Below are positions 50,640 to 59,839 of a DNA stretch of 64,000 nt, one piece after another. Both the position numbers and the translations under genes were made by a program. The stretch covers positions 310,001-374,000 of the forward strand of contig NZ_JBJURJ010000006.1 of assembly GCF_046098205.1 (NCBI RefSeq). Direction: 5' to 3'. This stretch comes from Paenibacillus_AR mesotrionivorans (lineage in GTDB: Bacteria > Bacillota > Bacilli > Paenibacillales > NBRC-103111). Position 1 is the stretch's first letter. Each line of letters starts with the position of its first letter. The notes below the pieces were generated by a model. It was not told where the DNA came from and ran no database searches. It was given only the letters and a program-made list of their open reading frames with translations.

Positions 50640-52079
50640 TTACGCGCCCGCTCCTGCCTGCGGTTCCGCATCACGGATAGAGATTCTTCTGGCGGAAATG
50701 GCCAAGGCTACCAGACATACACCTGCAGCCGTCCAGAAAACGGCATGCAGAGCGCCCAGCATCGCCTCCGCCTCCGGCCTGACGCCAGACAACTGATTCA
50801 ACCGGGTGGAATACAAGGAAACGGACAGGGCAATACCCGTCACCATCCCCACGTTGCGCACCAGAGCGTTCAGCCCGCCCGCCGTCCCCAGCTTGGACTT
50901 GGGTACGGCCCCCATGATGCTGGAGTTGTTGGGGGACTGGAACAAACCGCCGCCGATGCCGAACAAGGCCAGGTGCAGAGCGACGGTCCAGGCGGATTCC
51001 TGTGTGCCCAGGGTGTTCAGCAGCATAAAGGCCAGTGCGTTAATGCCCAGCCCGGCCGTCGTCAGAAGCTTGTACCCGATGCGGTCGGAAAGCCAGCCGG
51101 AGAATGGGGCCACCACGGCCATAAACACCGGGTTCACCATCATGACGTAGCCGGTCTTCTCGGGGGAGAAGCCCAGCACCCCCTGCATGTAGAAGGGCAT
51201 CATCACATTAATGAAGAAGAGGGCGATGAAGGAAAACAACGCTGCGATGTTGCCTACGGCAAAGGTGCGGTTCCGGTACAGGGTGAAGTCCAGCATCGGA
51301 TAACGCGTCCGCCGCTCCCAATAATAGAAGAGAGCAAGAACTACCAGCGAAGCGAGGCCGCCTGCGATTACCGCTCCCGTCATCCAGCCCCATTCCTGGG
51401 CATTGGAGAGAATGTAGAGCAGCGCCGATATCCCCACCATAAACAGCACAGACCCGGTGTAATCGAAGGGCTCCTGGGGCTTCTTATCCCCGCTTCGGGG
51501 CAGGATCACCAATCCGGCGGCAAAGCCGATAATCCCGATGGGCACGTTGATCCAGAAGATCGACGGCCAGCCCAGATGGTCCACCAGAATTCCGCCGATG
51601 CCCGGCCCGGTCAGAGACCCCAGGGACACCATGGTGCCGACGATGCCAATGGCCTTGCCCCGGTCGCCGGCGGTGAAGGTCTCCGCCACAATGGCCTGGC
51701 TGTTGGTCATCAGACACGATGCCCCTAGCGCCTGGAGAATCCGGGAGAGGATCAGAGCCGTCAGTGTGCCCGACCAGGCGCACAGGGCTGAACCCAAGGC
51801 AAACAGCAAAAAGCCGCCGTTGTACACCCGGCTGCGTCCGAACAAATCGGAGAGTTTGCCCATAATCGGCAGCGTGGCGCAAATGGTCAGCAGGTATGCG
51901 GTCAGCACCCACTGGACGTCATGGAGGGGAACCGCAAGCTCATGTGAAATGGTGGGCAGAGCCACATTGGCTATGCTGCCGTCCAGCGTGGCCATAAAGG
52001 TACCCACTGAAACATTGGCCAGAACCGCCCACCGGCTGAAGCTGCGTCCTGCTCCGGAGGGAGACGCTGAAGGATTCAT
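50640..52079 (-). CDS. MFS drug:proton antiporter, 14-helix DHA2 family
   Basis: This 479-residue MFS protein has 14 predicted helices. Motif A-like GKLSDLFGRSRVY follows helix 2 and motif C GSLTGPGIGGILVDHLGWPSIFWINVPIG ends with the antiporter signature of EmrB/QacA exporters. The first helix carries TFMATLDGSIANVALPTI, the D1 motif of the DHA2 group. It should export toxic compounds driven by protons; the substrates are unknown. It diverges from the next gene and has no dedicated regulator beside it. Confidence 0.88.
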   Translation of the reverse strand: MNPSASPSGAGRSFSRWAVLANVSVGTFMATLDGSIANVALPTISHELAVPLHDVQWVLTAYLLTICATLPIMGKLSDLFGRSRVYNGGFLLFALGSALCAWSGTLTALILSRILQALGASCLMTNSQAIVAETFTAGDRGKAIGIVGTMVSLGSLTGPGIGGILVDHLGWPSIFWINVPIGIIGFAAGLVILPRSGDKKPQEPFDYTGSVLFMVGISALLYILSNAQEWGWMTGAVIAGGLASLVVLALFYYWERRTRYPMLDFTLYRNRTFAVGNIAALFSFIALFFINVMMPFYMQGVLGFSPEKTGYVMMVNPVFMAVVAPFSGWLSDRIGYKLLTTAGLGINALAFMLLNTLGTQESAWTVALHLALFGIGGGLFQSPNNSSIMGAVPKSKLGTAGGLNALVRNVGMVTGIALSVSLYSTRLNQLSGVRPEAEAMLGALHAVFWTAAGVCLVALAISARRISIRDAEPQAGAGA

Positions 52080-52279
52080 GCGGATGACACTCCTATCTCT
52101 CGTTGAAATTTGCTTTCCTCGCGCACATTCTATTGATTATACACCCGCACTTGGGCTCTTGTGAAATCCTTTATCCCCGGGTAGCCGCATAGGCATCCGC
52201 CCGCACCCTCCCTATCCGCCTGCATAGGCTGGAGTACAAGAAGCATACGAGCTTTTTGCATACGGGAGGTGGCGTACAG

Positions 52280-53686
52280 ATGGATATTACACTGGTTTCG
52301 GTCCATTGGCTGTATCTGCTGTTTATTGTGCTCATTATCGGCTTCATGATCCGGCGTCTGGATACGACGGTGCTGTGCATCTCCGGGATTTTTCTGCTGG
52401 GGCTATTGGCCACCGGCGATCTTCCCCGATCCGTCAGCGGGGTCTTCGGCAGCTTCATCTATGCCATCAAAGAGCTGCTGGGCACCATTCTGATCATCTC
52501 CATCATCGTGGGACTCAGCCGGGTGCTGACCCGGTCCGGCATCAATGAAACCATGATCTCCCCCTTCGCCCGGCTGATCCGGAGTCCCGGATTGGCGTAT
52601 TGGGTGACCGGTATCCTGATGATGGTGATCTCCTGGTTCTTCTGGCCGTCTCCCGCCGTGGCGCTGATCGGCGCGGTGCTGCTTCCAGTCGCTGTCCGGG
52701 CCGGGCTGCCTGCTCTGGGTGTAGCGATGGCGATGAACTTGTTCGGACACGGCATCGCCCTCTCCAGCGATTACATTATCCAAGGCGCACCCAAGCTGAC
52801 TGCGGATGCTGCCGGTATCCCTGTAGGCGATGTGGTCGCTGCAAGTGTTCCGTTGGTGCTGGTGATGGGCGCCGTGACCACCGCCGTAAGCTTCTGGTAT
52901 ATGCGCCGGGATATGAAAAGCGGAGCCCTGACCATGAGCACCGGGCTGAAGGCGGACGTAGCCGCAGCAGGCTCTCCATCCGGCAGCGCTTCGGCTCCCC
53001 TCTCCCCCAGGATGCGGTTGTTCTTCGCCATCTTGGTGCCAGTTCTGTTTGCACTGGATGTGGTGCTGATGTTTACGATGAATCTGCAAGGCGGGGATGC
53101 CACCGCTCTGATAGGCGGCACTGCGCTTCTCCTGATGCTGTTCATTTCCATGGCTGTCCACCGCAAAAAAGGGCTGGAGGAAGCGACCACCTATATGACT
53201 GACGGCTTTTTATTCGGCTTCCGGATTTTCGGCCCCGTCATCCCCATCGCCGCCTTCTTCTACCTGGGGGACTCCGCCTTCTTCGAGCTGTTCGGCAAGG
53301 TGCTGCCGGAGGGCTCCCACGGCATCGTCAATGACCTGGGCAGCGCCCTGGCCTCCGCCGTGCCCCTGAATCCCGCCGTCGGCGCGGTGACGCTGACTGC
53401 TGTCGGCGCCATTACCGGGCTGGACGGCTCGGGTTTCTCCGGCATATCGCTGGCGGGCTCCATCGCCAATCTGTTCGCCGCCTCAATCGGCCACGGCATC
53501 GCCACGCTGACGGCCATGGGCCAGATCGCCGCCATCTGGGTAGGAGGCGGCACGCTGATCCCGTGGGCGCTGATTCCGGCAGCCGCCATCTGCGGCGTGG
53601 ACCCCTTCGAGCTGGCCCGCCGGAACGTGAAGCCCGTGGTGATCGGGCTGGCTGTCACAACGGTTTTCGCCATGTTCCTTCTGTGA
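52280..53686 (+). CDS. Polytopic membrane protein, transporter-like, family not recognised
   Basis: The 468-residue protein has about 11-12 hydrophobic segments, paired in two halves, with a polar loop near residues 215-250. Gly/Pro-rich re-entrant-like stretches, including WPSPAVALIGAVLLPVA and SGFSGISLAGSIANLFAASIGHGIATLTAMGQ, are typical of ion-coupled carboxylate transporters. I cannot place it in a named family. ATG 52280 follows GGGAGGTGG. It is monocistronic and diverges from the MFS exporter. Confidence 0.65.
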   Translation: MDITLVSVHWLYLLFIVLIIGFMIRRLDTTVLCISGIFLLGLLATGDLPRSVSGVFGSFIYAIKELLGTILIISIIVGLSRVLTRSGINETMISPFARLIRSPGLAYWVTGILMMVISWFFWPSPAVALIGAVLLPVAVRAGLPALGVAMAMNLFGHGIALSSDYIIQGAPKLTADAAGIPVGDVVAASVPLVLVMGAVTTAVSFWYMRRDMKSGALTMSTGLKADVAAAGSPSGSASAPLSPRMRLFFAILVPVLFALDVVLMFTMNLQGGDATALIGGTALLLMLFISMAVHRKKGLEEATTYMTDGFLFGFRIFGPVIPIAAFFYLGDSAFFELFGKVLPEGSHGIVNDLGSALASAVPLNPAVGAVTLTAVGAITGLDGSGFSGISLAGSIANLFAASIGHGIATLTAMGQIAAIWVGGGTLIPWALIPAAAICGVDPFELARRNVKPVVIGLAVTTVFAMFLL

Positions 53687-53710
53687 CGGGTCCGGGATGG
53701 GCGAGACCCC

Positions 53711-53798
53711 TTTACAAAACCAACCTACTACCCGCTGTCTCGGTTGAACGGACCGTGGTTCCTTTACAAAAACCAACCTACTACCCCCCGTCCCGGGC
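53711..53798. repeat. Imperfect tandem duplication beside module H
   Basis: TTTACAAAA-CCAACCTACTACCC occurs at 53711 and again at 53763 (52 bp apart), and CGGACCGTGG at 53749 recurs in the first copy of module H at 53802. The period is the same as the copy spacing of the module, suggesting that it grew or duplicated by one unit. Confidence 0.7.
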
Positions 53799-53981
53799 TA
53801 TCGGACCGTGGTTCCGTTATTTTGCCAAAAAACCCGTTTTTGGTGGTTTCGCGGACACACGGTACGTTATTTCTCTCTGCAGGCCTCCAAACCGGCTGAT
53901 TCCCTGCAAATAGCGGCTCCTCAGTCCGCATAAGTGGAAAAACAACTCGTTTTCGCCAAATAGGGGCTCCTCAGTCCTTTA
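53799..53981. repeat. Four-copy palindromic intergenic module H (mixed families)
   Basis: Copies start at 53799 (+), 53849 (+), 53909 (-) and 53959 (-), giving spacing 50, 60 and 50. The left pair reads CGGACCGTGG and CGGACACACG; the right pair reads GGACTGAGGAGCC. All four end in TATT facing the centre. The left half is like the inner copies of module F and the right half like module E. Confidence 0.9.
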
Positions 53982-54093
53982 CGCAAGGGGATGCAGTTGG
54001 GTGGGCGCTCCAGCGTCTGCTCCAGGCGGTACAGGCGGGTGCGGTCGGTGACAGAAGGTCGGTAAGCCGCTGCAGTCAGTCCTTCAACTAAAC

Positions 54094-54138
54094 AAAGAGC
54101 CGCCAGCGGAAGGTTGGTGCTTCCGTTAGCGGCCTTTT
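54094..54138 (-). terminator. Hairpin before the low-complexity tract
   Basis: GCCGC plus CGGAAG pair with CTTCCG plus GCGGC; a short T run follows on either strand. It may terminate transcripts from the dehydrogenase side. Confidence 0.6.
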
Positions 54139-54144
54139 GAGCAG

Positions 54145-54345
54145 GTGGGGCTGGCGGGATTAGTGGTGCTGATGGGGCTCGTGGAGCTGGTGGGGCTGGT
54201 GAGGTGAATAAAGCTAGTAGAACAGGTGTGGTAGTGAGGCTGGTGCAACTGGTTGGACTGGTGGGGCTAGGGGCTAGTGGAGCTGGTGGAGCTAGTGAGG
54301 CAACCGCTAGGGCTGCTGGGATTACTGGGGTTGCTGGGTTGCAGC
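54145..54345. repeat. Low-complexity GGTGGNGCT-type tract
   Basis: About 200 bp of degenerate G/T-rich trinucleotide-like repeats (GCTGGTGGGGCTGG and variants) directly after the dehydrogenase stop codon. The open frames across it on both strands are repeat translations without ribosome-binding sites. Confidence 0.7.
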
Positions 54346-55584
54346 ATCCTGCCCCCGGGGCTGGAACAGCAGCTCTGCCGCTTCCCGCTCATACAGGCCC
54401 AGCCGCTTGGCCTCAGCCAGCAGACGGGAGGTGTTGCGCCGGCACAGCACTTCGATGTCCTGCAGCACCTCCGCCGCTCCCGAGCGGACGTGGCCGAAGA
54501 TGGCGGCGTCATAAAACCGGATGGCCCCCAAATTGGCCACAAAGTCGTTGACCACATGGATGCCCCGTTCCTTCAGCACCGCATCCCCCTCGGGGGAAAC
54601 CGGAATGTTGGCTCCCTCCACCACAAGCGCCGCCCTCACCTGATGGGCATTGCCTGCATGAATCACATCCTCCAGCGCCGCCGGAACCAGAATCTCGCAG
54701 TCGATGTCCAGCCATTCCCCATTGGGCCGCACCCGGTCCTCCGGGCGAAAGCTGGCCGAAGCGAGCTCCCCGTGCTTCATCCGGCCCTGCACCAAGGCGG
54801 GCACATCCAGTCCGGCGGGGTTTTCCACCAGCAGATTGGCATCCGCTATGCCGACCACCCGGTATCCCATCCGGTGAAGCAAAAACGCGCAGCTCGCCCC
54901 CACGCAGCCAAAACCCTGAACCACTACCCGGGCTCCTGCACCTCGCGCCTGGTCTTCAGGGACAGATCCGACAGGATGATCCTCAACGCCGGTTCCAGCG
55001 CCAGTGCCACCCCTGCTGTCCGTCTCCCCTTTGCGGTCACCGGCCTGCCGCAGAGCCCTCCAAGCCTCATCGGCACAATAGGCCGCGCCATAGCCGGTTA
55101 CCGCATCGTTCAGCAGAAATGTTCCGTCCACCGTTTCCTCCAGCAGCCTCCGGTAGGCCTGCAGCCCTTCCATCACATGGGGATCGCGCTTCATCGCAGG
55201 CGTAATCAGCTCCACCTGAAGCTCCTCCATCACCGCCAGCACATCCGCAAAGGCTACGCCCAAATCCCCGCCCAACGACACACCCGCCTGCAAATAGGGT
55301 TTCATGGCTCTCAGGAAACGGCCCAGCACCGCTTTGGCGTCCGGAGCCTTATAATCATAGGCGATACCCGCCTTGCAGCCGCCGGTGGTGACGCTGCCCC
55401 CGGCTTCATATTTATAGGCCATGACCTTGGCCAGACGCTCCACCTCCCGGCGGGTAACGGCCGGATGCATGCGGGTGCCGCCGCTGGCATACCCCTGCAC
55501 AAAACGGTGAACGACCACCCAACCGGCAGCATCGGTCAAATGGTCGTTCCACTCCAGCACCAGGTACGGCTTTTCATTTCCCAT
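54322..55584 (-). CDS. Glu/Leu/Phe/Val dehydrogenase family protein
   Basis: ATG 55584 after GGGAGGGG gives 420 residues. The N-terminal domain has GGTRMHPAVTRREVERLAKVMAYKYEAG and the catalytic Lys region GGCKAGI. The C-terminal Rossmann domain has VVVQGFGCVGASCAFLL and EGANIPVSPEGDAVL. An insertion of about 35 residues (around 190-225), rich in Gly, Asp and Arg and looking disordered, separates the domains. It oxidatively deaminates an amino acid with NAD(P). Glutamate, leucine and phenylalanine types cannot be told apart here. The last residues are Gln-rich and run into a low-complexity DNA tract. Confidence 0.82.
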   Translation of the reverse strand: MGNEKPYLVLEWNDHLTDAAGWVVVHRFVQGYASGGTRMHPAVTRREVERLAKVMAYKYEAGGSVTTGGCKAGIAYDYKAPDAKAVLGRFLRAMKPYLQAGVSLGGDLGVAFADVLAVMEELQVELITPAMKRDPHVMEGLQAYRRLLEETVDGTFLLNDAVTGYGAAYCADEAWRALRQAGDRKGETDSRGGTGAGTGVEDHPVGSVPEDQARGAGARVVVQGFGCVGASCAFLLHRMGYRVVGIADANLLVENPAGLDVPALVQGRMKHGELASASFRPEDRVRPNGEWLDIDCEILVPAALEDVIHAGNAHQVRAALVVEGANIPVSPEGDAVLKERGIHVVNDFVANLGAIRFYDAAIFGHVRSGAAEVLQDIEVLCRRNTSRLLAEAKRLGLYEREAAELLFQPRGQDAATQQPQ

Positions 55585-55694
55585 ACGCTTCCCCTCCCAC
55601 AAGTGTCTCAAGGAATGGTGCCTGCATGCCATGCAAGCCTGCCTGATGTTCCTTTTTATACACTATGCATAGGAGGGAGCGTGTGTCCCCCTGC

Positions 55695-57014
55695 CTACCT
55701 GCCGAACACCTCCGCCGGAAGAGTGACTCTTTCCCAATTTTCTCCGCCGTCCCGTGTCCTCAAAAGCGCGTGGCTCTCCCGGTTGGCTTCCGCCAGCAGC
55801 CAGCCCAGCCGCTCATCCGCAAAGCAGATCCGGCTGACGCCTACAATGTCCGCCATGGGCGCCGTCTCCCATTTTTTGCCGCCGTCTCCGGTCACCATCA
55901 GCCCGCCCTCAATAGGGCCTGCTCCGGGAGTCAGCGCCACAAAGCCTCTGTCCGCGGAGAGGAAATGCATATCTCTGGCATACGGCCGCCCGCCGCGGAA
56001 TTGGCTGATCTTCCGCCAATTGCCGGGTAATTCGGCAGCGCTGCTGTAGTAGGAAGCCTCCAGGTTGGCGGGATTGAACAATAACACGGAGGCTGTATGC
56101 CCACCCGGCGCAGAAACGCCGATCACCGTCTGCCCCCGCTCCGCCTCCGGCAGCTCATCCAGCCGCCAGCCGCTGCCGCCATTGTCCGTGTAGGCCACAG
56201 CGGGTATCCGGCAGCCGTCATCCACCTCAGCGGGCTTCGCGCTCCCGGCACAGCCCGGCGCCACCACGTAGCCTGCCGCCCAACCCTGCAGTTGGCCGGT
56301 AAACACCGCCTTCTCCGGGACAAAACCCTCCAGCTTGCCATTGAAGGCCGCGGCTTCCCAAGAGGCGCCGCCGTCACGGGTGAGCAGAAGCTGATGAGCC
56401 GCAACCGCATATCCCCACCCTTTTGGACTGAGAGACAGAACCTCTGCCGTATACGGATTCCCCTCCTGTTGGGAAGTTTGCGTTTCCCACCGTGGAGTCC
56501 AATGAGCCCCGCCGTCCGTTGTTTCATAGATGCCCTTGGACGAACATCCGAGAATCCCCTTCTGCTCCTGGCAGTCCGAGTTCCCCACCACAAACCCGCG
56601 GTCCCGCTCCACAGCTGCAAGTGCGGTTATATACATGCCGTCCGTCCCCACCTTGGTCCAATCCGTACCCCCGGTGGAGGTCCGACCTACAAAGGGGCCC
56701 GACGTATTTTCCCCGGCTACCCAGCCGACCTTGTCGTTGACAAAATCCATCTGGTCAATCCGGAACCATAAATCCGTGTCATCCTCCTCCGGTGAAGCCC
56801 CCACTTCCGGAGTACCTGAACTTGCCTGCGCCACCGAAGGTGCGGAAGACGGCGGCAACGAACCTGCTTGAGGGGTCGCAGCATGAAGCTCCGGACTGCC
56901 GGAAGTCCCCGGCAACGCCTCCCCATTTGGACCACAGCCGGTTAACAAAACACCAGTAAGGGTGCAGAGCAGCGCCCAACGCAAAAAAGACCTTGCACGT
57001 TCCCTCGTATTCAT
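55695..57014 (-). CDS. Asp-box repeat (YCF48/BNR-like) lipoprotein
   Basis: This 439-residue protein has a lipoprotein signal ending LLTGC, a disordered Pro/Ser-rich linker (30-80) and a beta-propeller-like region with at least six Asp-box repeats of the S-x-D-x-G-x-x-W kind (STGGTDW, TTDGGAHW, TRDGGASW, TDNGGSGW, TGDGGKKW, TRDGGENW). Such propellers resemble YCF48 assembly factors and sialidase repeats but lack sialidase catalytic residues. It is surface-exposed and probably binding or structural. AAAGGAG precedes the ATG. Function is unknown. Confidence 0.82.
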   Translation of the reverse strand: MNTRERARSFLRWALLCTLTGVLLTGCGPNGEALPGTSGSPELHAATPQAGSLPPSSAPSVAQASSGTPEVGASPEEDDTDLWFRIDQMDFVNDKVGWVAGENTSGPFVGRTSTGGTDWTKVGTDGMYITALAAVERDRGFVVGNSDCQEQKGILGCSSKGIYETTDGGAHWTPRWETQTSQQEGNPYTAEVLSLSPKGWGYAVAAHQLLLTRDGGASWEAAAFNGKLEGFVPEKAVFTGQLQGWAAGYVVAPGCAGSAKPAEVDDGCRIPAVAYTDNGGSGWRLDELPEAERGQTVIGVSAPGGHTASVLLFNPANLEASYYSSAAELPGNWRKISQFRGGRPYARDMHFLSADRGFVALTPGAGPIEGGLMVTGDGGKKWETAPMADIVGVSRICFADERLGWLLAEANRESHALLRTRDGGENWERVTLPAEVFGR

Positions 57015-57112
57015 TCACACCACTCCTTTTCACCGTACCCTTAAAGCCATACGGATCTGCTGGATATGAATTAGACGCGGAACCGCAAGGCCCGGTTTAA
57101 TAGCACGGGGCA

Positions 57113-57484
57113 TTATGCCCGGCTGAAGGTTTTTTGGATCGCTTCGGATACTCTTTCCTTTTGGATCGGCTTCACCACAAAATCGCTGGCGCCGCTGCGG
57201 ATGGCATCCAGCACCATTTCCCGCTGGCCCATGGCCGAGCACATGACAACTTTAGCGGAAGCATCCATCGTCTTAATCTTCCGGAGAGCACTGACTCCAT
57301 CCATCTCAGGCATGGTAATATCCATGGTGATCAAATCGGGTCTTACGAAATGGTACATATTGACCGCTTCCGCGCCGTTCTGCGCTTCCGCCACCACCTC
57401 ATGGCCCAATTCCTCCATAATGGTCCGCATGACCATCCGCATAAATGCCGTATCGTCCACAACCATTATTTTTTTCTTCTCCAT
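57113..57484 (-). CDS. CheY-like single-domain response regulator
   Basis: This 123-residue receiver has VVDDTAF, phosphoacceptor Asp55 in LITMDITMPEMDG, a Ser in VVMCSAMGQ (Thr/Ser switch) and VVKPI with the conserved Lys. It has no output domain, like CheY. ATG 57484 follows AAAGGAG 8 bases upstream; GTG 57493 would lie inside that region. No chemotaxis or kinase gene is adjacent, so its partner kinase is unknown. It could be motility-related, since Paenibacillus often scatters CheY paralogues. Confidence 0.88.
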   Translation of the reverse strand: MEKKKIMVVDDTAFMRMVMRTIMEELGHEVVAEAQNGAEAVNMYHFVRPDLITMDITMPEMDGVSALRKIKTMDASAKVVMCSAMGQREMVLDAIRSGASDFVVKPIQKERVSEAIQKTFSRA

Positions 57485-57604
57485 TAATTCCACTCCTTTG
57501 GCTGGTGGTTTTGTCGTCTGTTACAATCAATGATACTACGTGGCTATGAACAAATACTGAACATGTGATGAAAGGCCCAAACATTTTCCCATATGCGACA
57601 AAAA

Positions 57605-57645
57605 AGACAAAAAAAGCCGTTCAGATTACTCTGAAAGCGGCTTAT
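57605..57645 (-). terminator. Terminator of the HAD-mtlD operon
   Basis: On the minus strand AAGCCGCTTTCAGA pairs with TCTGAACGGCTT around a short loop and is followed by TTTTTTTGTC. It is 27 bases after the mtlD stop codon. Confidence 0.85.
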
Positions 57646-57671
57646 TTTGCTATAGTTTGTCATGTCTGCAA

Positions 57672-58859
57672 TTACCGTCCGTCAGCCAGCTTGTAACCGG
57701 CCGCATAACGCTCGTTCAGCCTGTAGTACCTGCTGACAATTTCCTTGTGCAGGGGATGGCGCACCGGAATGCCGGTCAGTTCCCCCAGAGCCGATTGGAT
57801 GCCCTTCTGGCGGATCACCCTTTGTACCCGGACCGCATCTTCATCGCTGTTACTGTCAAAATGAAGCGCAGCTGCGATGGCATCGGCCAGATTGGAAACC
57901 GGCAGTCCCAGCCGTGAAGCCAGCATAGCCGGCCGCACCAGGCGGTTGTTGTAGGAGAGCTTGGACAAGGGCGAACGGGCCACCCGCTCGATCCGGTCCG
58001 TCAAACCCGGATTGGCAAAACGCTCCAGGGTTTTCTCGATATAGGCCACATGGGCTTTTTCATCGAGCCCGTATTTTTCCACCAGCATCCGCCCGGTTTC
58101 CTGCATCACCCTCCGTACCTTGATTTTGACCAATGGCTTTCTCATGGCCTCCTGGATGGTCAGGCAGCCGGCCAGGTATCCGAAGTAGGCGGCGACGCAA
58201 TGGCCGGTGTTCACCGTGAACAGCTTCCGCTCCATGTAAGCCTCCAGCTCATCAGTAAGAATAATTCCCTGAATGGCCGGGAAGTCCTCCGCCGTGCCGC
58301 GTTTGTCCACCACCCACTCGAAGAAGGGCTCCACCTTAACGGCAAGCGGATCCTCCTGCTGCTGCACAGGCACAATCCGGTCCACGATGGAATCCGGAAA
58401 ATAAACCAGCCTCTCCGCCTGTCCGTGCAGCGCGGGATCAAGCTGGGCGTATACCCATTTTTTGAGCTGGGAGCTGCCACGGATGGTATTCTCACAGGCA
58501 ATGACGTGAAGCACGCGGGGATTCTCCCGCAGGCGCAGCTCGATTCCACGGGCTATTGAGCCTGCAATATGCTTCAATGAGCCGGCGCCTACCGCCGTTG
58601 TCACCAGATCCGCCTCCGCCACCTGGCGCGCCACCGCTTCCCCGTCAGAGATGCGCAACGCTGTCACGTTCCGGACCACGGACACATCCTCGCCTCCCAG
58701 ACCGCCTGCCAGCATGACTGTATATTGCCCCCGTTTTTGAAGCAGGGCAATCTGCCGCTCATTCCGGGCCACAAAACAAACCTCATAGCCTGACCCGGAG
58801 AGCTGCATGCCGATGAACCCTCTGCCGATGTTCCCGGCGCCAAATTGCACTGCTTTCAT
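57672..58859 (-). CDS. mtlD: Mannitol-1-phosphate 5-dehydrogenase MtlD
   Basis: This 395-residue polyol-phosphate dehydrogenase has MKAVQFGAGNIGRGFIG as the NAD-binding start, VIACENTIRGSS, PDSIVDRIVP and KLFTVNTGHCVAAYFGY, all typical of MtlD. It interconverts mannitol-1-phosphate and fructose-6-phosphate with NAD(H). In catabolic operons mtlD follows the mannitol PTS genes mtlA and mtlF. Here these are absent, and the gene follows a HAD phosphatase behind a c-di-AMP riboswitch. That arrangement fits synthesis of mannitol from fructose-6-phosphate better than breakdown. AAAGGAG lies 9 bases before the ATG. Confidence 0.9.
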   Translation of the reverse strand: MKAVQFGAGNIGRGFIGMQLSGSGYEVCFVARNERQIALLQKRGQYTVMLAGGLGGEDVSVVRNVTALRISDGEAVARQVAEADLVTTAVGAGSLKHIAGSIARGIELRLRENPRVLHVIACENTIRGSSQLKKWVYAQLDPALHGQAERLVYFPDSIVDRIVPVQQQEDPLAVKVEPFFEWVVDKRGTAEDFPAIQGIILTDELEAYMERKLFTVNTGHCVAAYFGYLAGCLTIQEAMRKPLVKIKVRRVMQETGRMLVEKYGLDEKAHVAYIEKTLERFANPGLTDRIERVARSPLSKLSYNNRLVRPAMLASRLGLPVSNLADAIAAALHFDSNSDEDAVRVQRVIRQKGIQSALGELTGIPVRHPLHKEIVSRYYRLNERYAAGYKLADGR

Positions 58860-58991
58860 GTTCTTCCACTCCTTTATTTTTTTGAATTTTCTGTCTTTTC
58901 ATGCGGTAAAGGCTTCTAGAGCGTGTTGGCTAACACATCCCGGCCCCCGGACCGGAAATGCTCACAGCCCGGAGACAGGTCAGTTGTAAGC

Positions 58992-59654
58992 TCAGCTGCC
59001 CTGGGGGTTGGTTACCAAGTGGCGGAAGTCCAGGTCACAAAGAGAATCCAGCCTGTAATTGCAGGGCTCGAATTCCAGCAGGGAGGTAATCCGGTTGGGG
59101 ATCACCACACTGTACATTCCTGCGGCAGCCGCCGCCCGTGCTCCGTTGGGAGAATCCTCAATGGCCACCGCCTCGTGGGGCGCCACTCCCAGACAGGCCA
59201 GCGTCTGCAGGTACAGCTCCGGATCGGGCTTTACCTTTTCCACATCATCCGCCGTCCGGATACACTCGAAATAGTCTGCGATACCCAGCCTGCTCAAATA
59301 ACGGTCGATCCACTCCCGGGAGGAGCTGGAGGCCAGACCGATGCGCAGGCCCGCTTCCTTGGCCGCCTTCAGGTAATCCAGCACCCCGGGGCGCAGGAGC
59401 TCCTTCTCCATCAAAGCGGTATGCTGGGCGCGGACAGAGGTACGCAGAATGTCCAGATTCACCGGCAGCTTCAGCTCCGTCACAAGGTACTCGTAGGGAT
59501 TAAAGGTATGGAGGCTGGTTCCGATACACCCAGAGTACAGCTCCACTGTCAAATCCACATTATGCTCCCGGTACGCGTCCCGGAAAGCCTCGTACCAAGC
59601 CGTCTCCGTATCAATAATTGTCCCGTCAAAATCAAAAATAATCGCTTTAAGCAT
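58992..59654 (-). CDS. HAD-superfamily phosphatase, beta-phosphoglucomutase/YhcW-like
   Basis: ATG 59654 behind GGAAGGGAGA gives 220 residues. HAD motif I FDFDGTIIDTE, motif II ASSSS, motif III KPDPELYLQ with the Lys, and motif IV EDSPNGARAA are complete. The helical cap (about 18-85) is the type that binds sugar phosphates. It is first in a two-gene operon with mtlD (132 bp apart) and sits directly below the c-di-AMP riboswitch. The likely role is removal of phosphate from mannitol-1-phosphate, as the HAD domain fused to MtlD does in Acinetobacter. A general sugar-phosphatase role is the alternative. Confidence 0.8.
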   Translation of the reverse strand: MLKAIIFDFDGTIIDTETAWYEAFRDAYREHNVDLTVELYSGCIGTSLHTFNPYEYLVTELKLPVNLDILRTSVRAQHTALMEKELLRPGVLDYLKAAKEAGLRIGLASSSSREWIDRYLSRLGIADYFECIRTADDVEKVKPDPELYLQTLACLGVAPHEAVAIEDSPNGARAAAAAGMYSVVIPNRITSLLEFEPCNYRLDSLCDLDFRHLVTNPQGS

Positions 59655-59780
59655 GTGTTCCGTCTCCCTTCCGGATTGTGTTTTTTCTCTCTTGCTCCAC
59701 GGCGGAAGCGGAGGAAACAGACGCACGGACACCAGCAGGGGTCATGGAATGGGCCGGAGTAGATATTGTAGGACAGCACA

Positions 59781-59812
59781 AAAAGAGCCCTGAAGAACAG
59801 GGCCCGACTCTA
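59781..59812 (-). terminator. Riboswitch expression-platform terminator
   Basis: On the minus strand GCCCTG pairs with CAGGGC around TTCTT, extended by AGA/TCT past a bulge, followed by TTTTTG. It lies between the c-di-AMP aptamer and the HAD gene and is the probable on/off element. Confidence 0.75.
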
Positions 59813-59839
59813 CTTTGTCAAAAGCAAAGAAATGACCCA

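Noticed and set aside
54204..54557. ORFs of ~100-115 codons in the GGTGGNGCT tract
   Set aside because: Low-complexity translation of a simple repeat without ribosome-binding site.
59549..59779. 76-codon minus-strand ORF between the riboswitch and the HAD gene
   Set aside because: It overlaps the HAD start in another frame, is Cys/Arg-rich and lacks a start signal; the region is leader RNA.
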